Part shown: positions 1 through 6,152 of the stretch, piece by piece
Numbering within the stretch: position 1 is the stretch's first letter
Layout of the letters: each line of letters begins with the position of its first letter
NCBI GenBank assembly: GCA_002383665.1
Contig: DFZI01000048.1
Span: 1-7,952, forward strand
Direction of reading: 5' to 3'
Length of the DNA: 7,952 nucleotides
DNA from: Dehalococcoidia bacterium UBA4060
Lineage (GTDB): Bacteria > Chloroflexota > Dehalococcoidia > GIF9 > UBA5629
Translations under genes and position numbers: made by a program
The notes under the pieces: model-generated
What the model was told of the DNA's origin: nothing
Databases searched by the model: none
Seen by the model: the letters and a program-made list of their open reading frames with translations, nothing else

Positions 1-24
1 CCTGACTTTTTTCTTTTGCGGCAT
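1..24 (-). CDS. rpsK: 30S ribosomal protein S11, N-terminal fragment (8 codons)
   Basis: Only the first eight codons are in the window; the gene runs off the left edge. They read MPQKKKVR, which fits the basic lysine-rich start of bacterial S11 (commonly MAxKKKxRK). S11 sits on the platform of the 30S subunit and helps shape the mRNA exit site. The identification rests mainly on position: rpsK directly follows rpsM in almost all bacteria. The ATG (22-24) lies 17 nt after the rpsM stop, and an AAAGGAG ribosome-binding site overlaps that stop, so the two genes are probably co-transcribed and translationally coupled. The rest of the alpha operon (usually rpsD, rpoA, rplQ) would be expected beyond the edge. 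Confidence 0.85.
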
Positions 25-36
25 ATTATCCGGTTA

Positions 37-43
37 CTCCTTT
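37..43 (-). promoter_or_regulatory. Shine-Dalgarno site of rpsK
   Basis: The minus strand reads AAAGGAG here, 12 nt before the rpsK ATG, and it overlaps the first two bases of the rpsM TAA stop. It supports the short rpsK fragment being a real gene start. Confidence 0.75.
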
Positions 44-431
44 ATTTCTTGGTCGCACCACGTTTTTGACCGCGGCCGGCAACCGTCTTCTTGGCTCCAC
101 GCTTAGTGCGGGCATTGGTGCGTGTTCTTTGGCCCCTGACAGGAAGACTACGCTTGTGCCTTATCCCACGGCGGCTGCCAATCTCGATCAGACGTTTAAT
201 ATTCAAAGAGACCTCTTTACGCAGCTCGCCTTCGACTTTGTATTCCCTGTCGATTTTTTCACGGATACGGCTGACCTCTTCATCCGTCAGATCCTTAACT
301 TTCTTGGTAGGATCAATTTTCACATCCGCCAGTATCTTCCTGCTGATGCTGGGGCCGATGCCATGTATATACTGAAGGGAAAACAATACCTGTTTTTCCC
401 TGGGAATATCTACACCTGCAATACGTGCCAT
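42..431 (-). CDS. rpsM: 30S ribosomal protein S13
   Basis: S13 lies in the head of the 30S subunit, contacts 16S rRNA and the P-site tRNA, and forms intersubunit bridges. The 129-residue product has the usual start (MARIAGVDIP), the helix-two-turn-helix region with HGIGPSISRKIL (23-34), and the family signature RRGIRHKRSLPVRGQRTRTN (87-106), whose basic tail reaches tRNA. Residues 113-129 (AKKTVAGRGQKRGATKK) extend the tail beyond the E. coli protein (about 118 residues). Such tails occur in several phyla, and this form recalls Chloroflexota. The ATG start has an AGGAG site at 443-447. The gene follows rpmJ after 20 nt and precedes rpsK by 17 nt. It is probably expressed from the operon and also from the promoter proposed at 606-634. 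Confidence 0.97.
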   Translation of the reverse strand: MARIAGVDIPREKQVLFSLQYIHGIGPSISRKILADVKIDPTKKVKDLTDEEVSRIREKIDREYKVEGELRKEVSLNIKRLIEIGSRRGIRHKRSLPVRGQRTRTNARTKRGAKKTVAGRGQKRGATKK

Positions 432-451
432 GTTTTATTTCACTCCTGCAG

Positions 452-565
452 CTATCCCTGACGCTGTTTATGTTTGGGATTGGGACAAATTACTCTTACC
501 ACGCCGCGACGCCTGATCACTTTACACTTTTCGCAGCGCTTCTTTACCGAAGCTTTTACCTTCAT
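452..565 (-). CDS. rpmJ: 50S ribosomal protein L36 (zinc-binding type)
   Basis: L36 is the smallest ribosomal protein; it binds 23S rRNA near the base of the L7/L12 stalk and folds around one zinc ion. The 37-residue product starts MKVKASVKKRCEKCKVIRRR and ends CPNPKHKQRQG, the standard bacterial L36. Its zinc ligands C11, C14, C27 and H32 (C-x2-C-x12-C-x4-H) are all present, so this is the zinc-dependent (C+) form. The ATG at 563-565 is preceded by GAAGGAT (576-582). The stop is TAG. The gene sits between infA and rpsM, as in Gram-positive bacteria and Chloroflexota. It is the first gene downstream of the 84-bp gap and its predicted promoter. Confidence 0.97.
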   Translation of the reverse strand: MKVKASVKKRCEKCKVIRRRGVVRVICPNPKHKQRQG

Positions 566-605
566 TTCCGATATTATCCTTCTTTTTCACAAAAAACCGC
601 TTTAT

Positions 606-634
606 AATATAAACCTTTATTCACCTTATGTCAA
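606..634 (-). promoter_or_regulatory. Predicted sigma70/sigmaA-type promoter for rpmJ-rpsM-rpsK
   Basis: On the minus strand a perfect -35 hexamer TTGACA (629-634) is followed after exactly 17 nt by TATATT (606-611), five of six matches to the -10 consensus TATAAT. The predicted start point is near 599, giving a leader of about 35 nt that carries the rpmJ ribosome-binding site. The element lies wholly in the 84-bp AT-rich gap between infA and rpmJ, the only gap over 27 nt in the window. It would supply extra transcription of the alpha-operon genes. Sequence match only; no expression evidence. Confidence 0.6.
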
Positions 635-649
635 AAGGCATTTATTTTT

Positions 650-868
650 CTATTTAAACCTGTAGGTTATCCTGCCCCTGGTTAAATCATAGGGCGATAA
701 CTCTACAAGCACCTTATCCGCCGGCAGTATCCTGATATAGTGTTTGCGCATTTTACCGGATATATGAGCCAGCACCCTGTGCCCGTTGGCCAGCTCTACC
801 CTGAAAGTAGCATTGGGCAACGATTCAATGACCGTTCCCTCGACCTCGATAGCTTCTTTTTTATCCAT
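650..868 (-). CDS. infA: Translation initiation factor IF-1
   Basis: IF-1 is a single OB-fold protein that binds the ribosomal A site during initiation and aids IF-2 and IF-3. The 72-residue product has the typical length and landmarks: EVEGTVIESLPNATFRVEL (8-26), the RVLAHISGKMRKHYIRIL segment (31-48) and the closing ELSPYDLTRGRITYR (56-70). The ATG start at 866-868 places the normal IF-1 N-terminus (MDKKEAIEVEG) at the right spot, 9 nt after the map stop. No purine-rich Shine-Dalgarno can be seen before it; the preceding bases are ACCATATTGTAGAACTAATAT. Translation may rely on coupling to map or on an A/T-rich start region. The stop is TAG. Identity is not in doubt. Confidence 0.97.
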   Translation of the reverse strand: MDKKEAIEVEGTVIESLPNATFRVELANGHRVLAHISGKMRKHYIRILPADKVLVELSPYDLTRGRITYRFK

Positions 869-877
869 ATATTAGTT

Positions 878-1627
878 CTACAATATGGTAAGAATCTCAG
901 TCTCATCCTTCCCGATGGCAATGGTATGCTCATAGTGGGCAGACAGGCTGCCATCGGCAGTGTGAACTGTCCAGCCATTGGAATTCAACTTCGTTTTCCA
1001 GGTGCCGATATTGACCATCGGCTCCAATGCCAGGGTCATGCCCCCGCGCAGCTTCATACCTTCTCCCCTTTTACCGAAATTCGGCACCAATGGGTCTTCA
1101 TGCATATCCCTGCCGATCCCATGGCCGGTGTATTCCCTGACCACACTATAGCCATGTGTCTCAACATAGGTCTGAATGGCTGCGCCGATATCACCGAGGT
1201 TGCCGCCATCGCGCGCCGCCCCAATGCCACAGGACAGCGATGCTTCGGTAACATCCATTAGCCTGCGGGCATCAGGACTTACATTGCCCACGCCCACCGT
1301 GATGGCGGCATCGCCCTGAAAACCACGGTAGATAATCCCGAAATCCAGCGATACGATATCGCCTTCATTGAGAACTCTTTTGCCAGGGATGCCGTGGACA
1401 ATCTCATCGTTGACCGAGATACAGACGCTGGCCGGAAAACCCTGGTAGCCTTTGAATGAAGGGCGTGCTGAAGGCCACCTGCTGATCTCCTTATCGGCAA
1501 TCTCATTAAGCTGACGTGTTTTCAGGCCCGGTTTCACAGCTTCTTTCATCTTCAGCAAAACGGCTGCTACAATTCTGCCTGCTTCTCGCATAATAGCGAT
1601 CTCTTCAGCCGTCTTAATAATAGTCAT
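878..1627 (-). CDS. map: Methionine aminopeptidase, type I
   Basis: This cytoplasmic metalloprotease removes the initiator methionine from nascent proteins whose second residue is small. The 249-residue product is the normal length for a bacterial type Ia enzyme, with no N-terminal zinc-finger extension. The five dimetal ligands are visible: D95 (SLDFG), D106 (QGDAA), H169 (TGHGIG), E202 (ALEPM) and E233 (YEHT). The substrate-side histidines H78 (IVHGIP) and H176 (DMHEDP) are also present, so it should be active. The ATG at 1625-1627 lies 3 nt after the adk stop. There is no strong Shine-Dalgarno close by (an AAAGGA lies about 20 nt upstream inside adk), which suggests coupling to adk. infA follows after 9 nt. 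The adk-map-infA order is the common one outside Proteobacteria. Confidence 0.97.
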   Translation of the reverse strand: MTIIKTAEEIAIMREAGRIVAAVLLKMKEAVKPGLKTRQLNEIADKEISRWPSARPSFKGYQGFPASVCISVNDEIVHGIPGKRVLNEGDIVSLDFGIIYRGFQGDAAITVGVGNVSPDARRLMDVTEASLSCGIGAARDGGNLGDIGAAIQTYVETHGYSVVREYTGHGIGRDMHEDPLVPNFGKRGEGMKLRGGMTLALEPMVNIGTWKTKLNSNGWTVHTADGSLSAHYEHTIAIGKDETEILTIL

Positions 1628-1630
1628 TGG

Positions 1631-2287
1631 CTATTTTTTCTTTAGTCCTTTCAGAAATTTGACGATCTCTTTGCCGACCTCATCGATATGCTGGTTGCCG
1701 TTAACCCTGAGCAGCTTGCCCTTTTTTTCATAGTATTCCAGCAGAGGCATAGTCTGGGCAAAATAGACCTTCAGGCGCTCCCTGATGGTCTCTTCCTTAT
1801 CATCGGGACGCTGGTATAGCTCGCCGGAGCATTTATCACAAACCCCCTTTTTCTTAGGAGGTGAGTTTTTTATATGGTAAGGGGACTGGCAGACGCGGCA
1901 GACATAACGGCCTGTGAGCCTGTCCAGCAGTGCTTCTTCAGGGACTTCAATGTAAATGGCCTTCTCAATCGATTTACCCGCTTTTTCAAGGGCAACGTCG
2001 AGCGCTTTGGCCTGCTCCAGCGTCCTGGGGAAGCCATCAAAAACACAGCCGTTTTTACAGTCCGGCTGAGCGATGCGTTCGAGGATCATTTTAATCGTGA
2101 TCTCATCTGGCACCAGTTTCCCAGCCTTCATATAGGACTCGGCCTGCTTGCCTAACGGTGTTTCATCTTTCAGGGCTTGCCGGAACAGGTCTCCCGAAGC
2201 AACGTGGGGTAATCCCATCTCCTTGACAATTATATCTGCCTGAGTTCCCTTCCCCGCACCGGGCGCTCCCAGCAAAATGAAGAACAT
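1631..2287 (-). CDS. adk: Adenylate kinase, long zinc-LID form
   Basis: The enzyme catalyses ATP + AMP to 2 ADP in the cytoplasm and keeps adenine nucleotides in balance. The 218-residue product has the P-loop GAPGAGKGT (7-15), the AMP-binding segment with SGDLFR (31-36), DGFPRT (84-89) and LTGRY (124-128). The long LID domain holds four cysteines, C130, C133, C150 and C153, spaced C-x2-C-x16-C-x2-C, as in zinc-binding adenylate kinases of Gram-positive type; E. coli Adk lacks them. The C-terminus is strongly basic (FLKGLKKK). The start is well set by a strong AAGGAGG site 10 nt before the ATG. The gene lies 15 nt after secY and 3 nt before map. Confidence 0.97.
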   Translation of the reverse strand: MFFILLGAPGAGKGTQADIIVKEMGLPHVASGDLFRQALKDETPLGKQAESYMKAGKLVPDEITIKMILERIAQPDCKNGCVFDGFPRTLEQAKALDVALEKAGKSIEKAIYIEVPEEALLDRLTGRYVCRVCQSPYHIKNSPPKKKGVCDKCSGELYQRPDDKEETIRERLKVYFAQTMPLLEYYEKKGKLLRVNGNQHIDEVGKEIVKFLKGLKKK

Positions 2288-2297
2288 CTTTATATTT

Positions 2298-2304
2298 CCT
2301 CCTT
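2298..2304 (-). promoter_or_regulatory. Strong Shine-Dalgarno site of adk
   Basis: The minus strand reads AAGGAGG, the strongest match to the anti-Shine-Dalgarno in the window, 10 nt before the adk ATG. It overlaps the last bases of the secY TAA stop, so ribosomes ending secY stop on top of it. This fixes the adk start and allows good independent initiation. Confidence 0.8.
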
Positions 2305-3619
2305 ACTTTAAGAAACCCTCATAGCGCCGCATGGTAAGCTGCGCCTCTATCTGCTTCATGGTGTCCAGCGCAACGCCGACCACAATAAGCAAGCCTGTGC
2401 TCGACAGGGTCAGCATTGATGCGTTAGTGATCTCCCTGGCGAAGAAAGGCATAATAGCCACCACAGACAGGAAGAGGGCACCTCCCCAGGTTAAGCGGTT
2501 AATCACGCTGTTAAGATAATCGGTTGTCGGTTTCCCTGGCCTGACACCAGGTATAAAGCCGCTCTGACGTTGCAATGTGCGTGCCAGATCCATCTGTTCA
2601 AAAATAACCATAGTATAAAAAAAGGTAAAACCGACCACCAGCAGGAAGTAGGCCCCCCAGTAGAATAGTCCGATGGGGAGTGCGGTGCTGGGGCTGAACC
2701 ATTCCATGATGGCATTGGCAAAATTGCCTTCCTGTCCCGGCGGTGCAGCGAAATAGCTGGCAATCGTCCCGGGAAAGATCATCAGCGACATGGCAAAGAT
2801 CAAAGGTATCATGCCTGCCATGTTAACGCGCAGCGGTATGTAAGTTGATCCAGCCTGTCGGTACATCTTGCCGCCCCTGAAAGCGGTGCGTGCATACTGC
2901 ACCGGTATTCGGCGGTGACCTTCGGTGAAAATAACTATCAAGATTATTGTTACCAAGGCCAGCAGGGCAAATGCCGCCACGCCAACCCAGTCGTCCTTGG
3001 CGATGAAACCGCGGCCTACCTGTGAGGGGAGGCCTGCAATAATACCACCGAAGATAATAATTGAAACGCCATTGCCGATGCCCCTTTCGGTTATCAACTC
3101 GCCCAGCCATACACAAAGCATTGTCCCGGCGGTAAGTGATATGACTATCGCCAGTGTTTCCAGCGCTCCGACCTGGATTACACCGCCCTGTCCGCGTAAA
3201 AGCTGCAACTGGGCATAGCCCTGCAGCGCTGCCAGCGGTATGGTCAGCCAGTGCGTTATGGAGTTAATGCGATTCCTGCCGGATTCGCCTTCTTCAGAGA
3301 GCCTGCGCAGCGCAGGGATGACGGGCACCAGCAACTGCATGATAATCGAGGCAGTGATATAAGGATAAACACCCATGGCAGCCACGCTGAAATTACGCAT
3401 GGCGCCGCCGCTGAACAGGTCAAGCATACCCAGCAACTGGTTGCGTTCAAATATCTGTTGGAGGGCTACCAGGTCCACGCCCGGGATGGGAACATGCGCT
3501 ATAAACCTGAAAACGACCAGCATGGCGAAGGTGAAAATCAGCTTCATCCTCAGGTCAGGCAATGAGAATGCATCTACCATTGCCTGGATCAGGCGGGGCC
3601 TTGATTGAGTTTGCGGCAT
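2303..3619 (-). CDS. secY: Protein translocase subunit SecY
   Basis: SecY forms the channel of the SecYEG translocon in the cytoplasmic membrane, through which unfolded proteins are exported or inserted. The 438-residue product is full length, with ten hydrophobic segments at roughly 25-44, 73-100, 120-140, 150-172, 181-198, 212-232, 266-290, 313-338, 376-394 and 401-420. Family marks include FRFIAHVPIPGVD (37-49), the plug region LDLFSGGAMRNFSVAAMG (66-83), GVYPYITASIIMQLL (83-97), the SecA/ribosome-contact loop RTAFRGG (244-250), and the cytosolic loop FIPGVRPGKPTTDYL (355-369). The ATG start overlaps a good AGGAG site at the rplO 3' end, with 1 nt between genes, so coupling to rplO is likely. 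It keeps its classic place as the last-but-few gene of the spc operon. Confidence 0.98.
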   Translation of the reverse strand: MPQTQSRPRLIQAMVDAFSLPDLRMKLIFTFAMLVVFRFIAHVPIPGVDLVALQQIFERNQLLGMLDLFSGGAMRNFSVAAMGVYPYITASIIMQLLVPVIPALRRLSEEGESGRNRINSITHWLTIPLAALQGYAQLQLLRGQGGVIQVGALETLAIVISLTAGTMLCVWLGELITERGIGNGVSIIIFGGIIAGLPSQVGRGFIAKDDWVGVAAFALLALVTIILIVIFTEGHRRIPVQYARTAFRGGKMYRQAGSTYIPLRVNMAGMIPLIFAMSLMIFPGTIASYFAAPPGQEGNFANAIMEWFSPSTALPIGLFYWGAYFLLVVGFTFFYTMVIFEQMDLARTLQRQSGFIPGVRPGKPTTDYLNSVINRLTWGGALFLSVVAIMPFFAREITNASMLTLSSTGLLIVVGVALDTMKQIEAQLTMRRYEGFLK

Positions 3620-3620
3620 T

Positions 3621-4064
3621 TTAGATCTCCTCTACCTTACCGCCGGCCGCTTCGATCTTGTCTCTGGCTGTGGCTGAGAACTTTGTGGCCTTAACTTTCA
3701 AAGGACGTTCAAGCTCGCCATTGCCCAGTATCTTTACAGGGAAGTTGGCCGATTTTATCAGACCTTTCTCCTTCAAACCGACTGAATCAACCTCAGAGCC
3801 GGCCTCAAACAGCCTCAGATCGCCGACATTGACCACCGAGTATTTAACTTTGGCAACATTGGTAAAGCCTCTCATCCACGGCAGTCTTTTGACAATCGGC
3901 AACTGTCCACCTTCAAAGCTTGGTCGCAGGTCCCGGCCGGAACGTGACTTCTGGCCTTTGCAACCCCGGGTGGAAAATGTACCGTGCCCGCTGCCGTCGC
4001 CGCAGCCTACACGCTTTTTTTTGTGTTTTGCCCCCGCGGGAGGCTTCAATTTACTTTGATCCAT
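3621..4064 (-). CDS. rplO: 50S ribosomal protein L15
   Basis: L15 is a late-assembling 23S rRNA-binding protein in the 50S core. The 147-residue product has the glycine-rich, basic N-terminal arm (KHKKKRVG, GSGHGTFSTRGCKGQKSRSG at 24-43), then RPSFEGGQLPIVKRLPWMRGF (47-67) and a globular C-terminal domain ending VKATKFSATARDKIEAAGG. I chose the ATG at 4062-4064 (MDQSKLKPPAG), because it matches the family N-terminus. An in-frame ATG 14 codons upstream (4104-4106) would add residues unlike L15 and run deeper into rpmD. With the chosen start the gene overlaps the 3' end of rpmD by 14 nt, and only a weak AGAGAG-like purine run precedes it, so translational coupling is likely. secY starts 1 nt after its stop. 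Confidence 0.95.
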   Translation of the reverse strand: MDQSKLKPPAGAKHKKKRVGCGDGSGHGTFSTRGCKGQKSRSGRDLRPSFEGGQLPIVKRLPWMRGFTNVAKVKYSVVNVGDLRLFEAGSEVDSVGLKEKGLIKSANFPVKILGNGELERPLKVKATKFSATARDKIEAAGGKVEEI

Positions 4065-4245
4065 CTCTACTCTCTTCGACGGTAAGCAAATGACTGACCT
4101 TGGCAATCATACCCCTGACCGCCGGTGTATCTTCTTTTTCGATCACTTCATTCAATCTATGAAAGCCCAGTGCCTTCATTGTCAGTTTCTGATCCCTGGA
4201 ATGTCCTATATCGCTCTTGATCCATTTAATGCATATCCTGGCCAC
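4051..4245 (-). CDS. rpmD: 50S ribosomal protein L30
   Basis: L30 is a small 50S protein binding 23S and close to 5S rRNA. The 64-residue product shows the family pattern: a first strand ARICIKWIKSDIG (2-14), then Q19, LTMKALGFHRLNEVI (21-35), the invariant DTPAVRGMI (39-47) and KVSHLLTVEE. The start codon is GTG (4243-4245), not ATG. It is supported by a strong GAGGAG site 10 nt upstream and by alignment of residue 1 with the L30 N-terminus. The last 14 nt overlap the start of rplO. It follows rpsE after 4 nt. Confidence 0.95.
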   Translation of the reverse strand: MARICIKWIKSDIGHSRDQKLTMKALGFHRLNEVIEKEDTPAVRGMIAKVSHLLTVEESRDGSK

Positions 4246-4249
4246 TTCT

Positions 4250-4777
4250 CTAATTCTCCTCTCCGGTCTCGCCTTTCCTTCGCTTTATGCTTGCCTGGGG
4301 ATCCCTCAGGTTGGCCAGAGCTACAATCGTAGCCTTGGTTACATTGACCGGATTGGCGCATCCCATTGATTTCGTGAGGATATCCTTTATTCCTGCCAGT
4401 TCGACAACAGCACGCACCCCACCACCGGCGATAACACCAGTACCCGGGGGAGCGGGCTTTAAAAGCACCCTGGCGGCACCGAATTTGGAAAGACTTTCAT
4501 GGGGGATCGTTCCACCTTTGAAAACGACACTTATGATGCCTTTCTTTGCCGCAACACCTGCCTTGCGTATTGCTTCAGGCACTTCCCGCGCTTTCCCCAG
4601 ACCCACACCCACATGTCCTTTGCCGTCACCGACAACAACCGTGGCGCGAAAATGCATGTTTTTACCACCTTTGACCACCTTGGTAACACGGTCAAGCGAT
4701 ACTAACTTCTCGGTAAATTCCATTTCGCTGGTATCAATTCTGGGGACTGCTGTAAATATTTTCGTTGCTGCTTTCAT
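4250..4777 (-). CDS. rpsE: 30S ribosomal protein S5
   Basis: S5 binds 16S rRNA at the 30S shoulder, near the mRNA entry and decoding region, and affects accuracy. The 175-residue product has the N-terminal double-stranded-RNA-binding-like domain (about 22-87) with VVKGGKNMHFRATVVVGDG (34-52) and GHVGVGLGKAREVPEAIRKA (54-73). The C-terminal domain follows, with PPGTGVIAGGGVRAVVELAG (110-129) and NPVNVTKAT (142-150). The tail is mixed-charge (KRRKGETGEEN). The ATG start at 4775-4777 has TAAGGA at a good distance, sharing the rplR stop. A later Met (M19) is possible but has no comparable site and would cut the PRIDTSE segment that matches the usual N-terminus. The stop is TAG; the gap to rplR is 10 nt and to rpmD 4 nt. 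Confidence 0.97.
   Translation of the reverse strand: MKAATKIFTAVPRIDTSEMEFTEKLVSLDRVTKVVKGGKNMHFRATVVVGDGKGHVGVGLGKAREVPEAIRKAGVAAKKGIISVVFKGGTIPHESLSKFGAARVLLKPAPPGTGVIAGGGVRAVVELAGIKDILTKSMGCANPVNVTKATIVALANLRDPQASIKRRKGETGEEN
4256..4264 (-). promoter_or_regulatory. Shine-Dalgarno site setting the GTG start of rpmD
   Basis: The minus strand reads GGAGAGGAG within the last codons of rpsE, 10 nt before the rpmD GTG. No ATG lies at a suitable distance, so this site decides the non-ATG start. Confidence 0.7.
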
Positions 4778-4787
4778 ATACTTATCC

Positions 4788-5153
4788 TTAGAACTTCAAC
4801 CCTGCTTTACGGGCTGATTCGGCAAGGGCTTTGACCCTGCCCTGGTATTTATAGCCTCCGCGGTCGAAAACGACCTCTTTAACGCCCTTCCCCTGTGCTA
4901 ACTTGGCCAGCTCAGCGCCGATAATCTCTGCAACCTGGGTCTTATTTTTACCGGCTGCCTGCGTCTTAATATCAGCGCTGAGGCTGCCTGCCGAGGCAAC
5001 GGTTACACCGTGGGCATCGTCGATAACCTGCGCATAAATATTATTAAGACTGCGAAAGACACACAATCTGGGTTTATCGGGCGTTCCGTTAACCCCGGCC
5101 CTGACACGGGCGTGCCTTCTTTTTCTGGCTACATTTGCACTGACTTTAGACAT
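4788..5153 (-). CDS. rplR: 50S ribosomal protein L18
   Basis: L18 binds 5S rRNA together with L5 and joins it to the 50S central protuberance. The 121-residue product has the basic, flexible N-terminus (ARKRRHARVRAGVNGTPDKP, 9-28), the strand PRLCVFRSLNNIYAQVID (28-45) and the closing signature FDRGGYKYQGRVKALAESAR (96-115) followed by KAGLKF. All parts are in place and the length is typical. The ATG at 5151-5153 comes 2 nt after the rplF stop, and the last codons of rplF supply a moderate AAAGGG site. It sits between rplF and rpsE in standard spc order. Confidence 0.97.
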   Translation of the reverse strand: MSKVSANVARKRRHARVRAGVNGTPDKPRLCVFRSLNNIYAQVIDDAHGVTVASAGSLSADIKTQAAGKNKTQVAEIIGAELAKLAQGKGVKEVVFDRGGYKYQGRVKALAESARKAGLKF

Positions 5154-5155
5154 GA

Positions 5156-5710
5156 TTATTTCCCTTTAGCGGCAGTTCTACCGGCCTTGCCGGGCTTGAG
5201 GCGAATCTTCTCACCGGCGTATTTAATGCCTTTCCCCTTATAGGAATCGGGTACACGTAACCGCCTGATTTCTGCTGCTGTTTCGCCGACAAGCTCCCTG
5301 TCTACTCCTGAAATACGTATTTTATTGGTACCATCGACAGTGATATCGATCCCCCCGGGAGGGTCAAATTCCACAGGATGACTGTATCCTATTTGAAGTG
5401 TAAGCTTGTTCCCGGTCTTCTGAGCTCTGTAACCCACGCCTGCGAGTTCCAGATTCTTTTCAAAGCCCCTGGTCACACCGTCGACCATGTTGGCCAGCAA
5501 CGAACGGCTTAATCCATGCAGCGAACGCTGCAGTCTATCATCACCGTCCCGGGTAACAATCAATTTTCCTTCTTCTTGCTTGATCGTAATATCCGGATGG
5601 AAAGTACGGGTCAGCTTCCCTTTGCTTCCTTCAACGGTAACCTCCTGGCCGCTGATCTTCACTTTTACACCGGCTGGGATCACCACCGGCATTCGTCCTA
5701 TACGAGACAC
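5156..5710 (-). CDS. rplF: 50S ribosomal protein L6
   Basis: L6 binds 23S rRNA near the sarcin-ricin loop and the factor-binding site. The 184-residue product has two repeated alpha/beta domains. The first starts SRIGRMPVVIPAGVKV (2-17); the second holds ELAGVGYRAQ (88-97), IGYSHPVEF (107-115) and the L6 signature RVPDSYKGKGIKYAGEKIR (152-170). The start is GTG (5708-5710). A later in-frame ATG at codon 7 would remove the conserved SRIGR start, and the GAGGTGA site at 5715-5721 fits the GTG. The basic C-terminal tail (KPGKAGRTAAKGK) is normal. The gap to rpsH is 22 nt; rplR follows after 2 nt. Confidence 0.97.
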   Translation of the reverse strand: MSRIGRMPVVIPAGVKVKISGQEVTVEGSKGKLTRTFHPDITIKQEEGKLIVTRDGDDRLQRSLHGLSRSLLANMVDGVTRGFEKNLELAGVGYRAQKTGNKLTLQIGYSHPVEFDPPGGIDITVDGTNKIRISGVDRELVGETAAEIRRLRVPDSYKGKGIKYAGEKIRLKPGKAGRTAAKGK

Positions 5711-5714
5711 AGAT

Positions 5715-5721
5715 TCACCTC
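5715..5721 (-). promoter_or_regulatory. Shine-Dalgarno site setting the GTG start of rplF
   Basis: The minus strand reads GAGGTGA, 4 nt before the GTG (7 nt from the GAGG core). It chooses the GTG at 5708-5710 over the ATG six codons later. Confidence 0.75.
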
Positions 5722-5732
5722 ACAGAGTTCAA

Positions 5733-6125
5733 TTACCAGACGTAACATAATATCTCGCCGCCCAAATTCTTCTTCCAGGCTTCCTGCCCGGTCATAAGCC
5801 CTTTCGATGTCGATAGGACAGCAATGCCCAGGCCACCATAAACCCTGGGTATCTCCTTCTTCCCGCTGTAAACCCTCAATCCTGGCTTGCTTACCCGCTC
5901 AACACCGATGAAGGCAGGCTGTTTATCAATATACTTCAACGTGATCTTGATCATGCGCTGAGGCTCACCCTTGACTACGGAAAAGTCAGAGATAAACCCT
6001 TCATCCTTCAATATTTTGGCCATGGCAATCTTCATTTTGGAAGCAGGCACCATCACGGTGTCATGCCGTGCCATGGCAGCATTACGCAATCTTGTCAGCA
6101 TATCAGCAATAGGATCAGTAACCAT
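5733..6125 (-). CDS. rpsH: 30S ribosomal protein S8
   Basis: S8 is a primary 16S rRNA-binding protein (helix 21 area) of the 30S platform; in E. coli it also represses the spc operon by binding its mRNA near rplE. The 130-residue product starts VTDPIADMLTRLRNAAMARH (2-21), a typical S8 N-terminus, and ends with the signature GIAVLSTSKGLMTGQEA (100-116) and GGEILCYVW. The rRNA-contacting STSKG (105-109) is intact. The ATG at 6123-6125 has a GGAG about 11 nt upstream. It lies 27 nt after rpsN, the largest gap within the spc part, and 22 nt before rplF. Whether S8 autoregulates here cannot be told: I see no clear helix-21 mimic. Confidence 0.97.
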   Translation of the reverse strand: MVTDPIADMLTRLRNAAMARHDTVMVPASKMKIAMAKILKDEGFISDFSVVKGEPQRMIKITLKYIDKQPAFIGVERVSKPGLRVYSGKKEIPRVYGGLGIAVLSTSKGLMTGQEAWKKNLGGEILCYVW

Positions 6126-6152
6126 TGATAAACAACTCCGCTAACTTAAATA

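Noticed and set aside
66..461. Plus-strand open frames opposite rpsM.
   Set aside because: They are shadows of S13 with no family resemblance or ribosome-binding site worth noting.
591..610. GCGG followed by six T on the coding strand, with a weak TTTAT/ATAAA hairpin just before, resembling an intrinsic terminator.
   Set aside because: The only stem is five A-T pairs and the GCGG has no nearby complement, so it is far too weak. It lies within the expected start region of the rpmJ transcript.
869..905. A TAATAT hexamer just before infA, as a possible -10 element for a leaderless infA transcript.
   Set aside because: It has only four of six matches and there is no -35-like hexamer at 16-18 nt; not enough to support a promoter.
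740..1261. Long open frame on the plus strand (about 173 codons) opposite map and infA.
   Set aside because: It is fully antisense to map, with clear catalytic residues, and to infA. It has no recognisable domain, and such frames are common opposite GC-rich codons.
4065..4106. Longer rplO start giving 14 extra N-terminal residues (MPRSVICLPSKRVE).
   Set aside because: The extra residues do not match L15 and would deepen the overlap with rpmD; MDQSKLKPPAG fits the family start.
4287..4817. Plus-strand open frame of about 176 codons opposite rpsE.
   Set aside because: It is antisense to an unambiguous S5 gene; its composition (Pro/Thr/Ala-rich) is that expected from reverse-complement reading.
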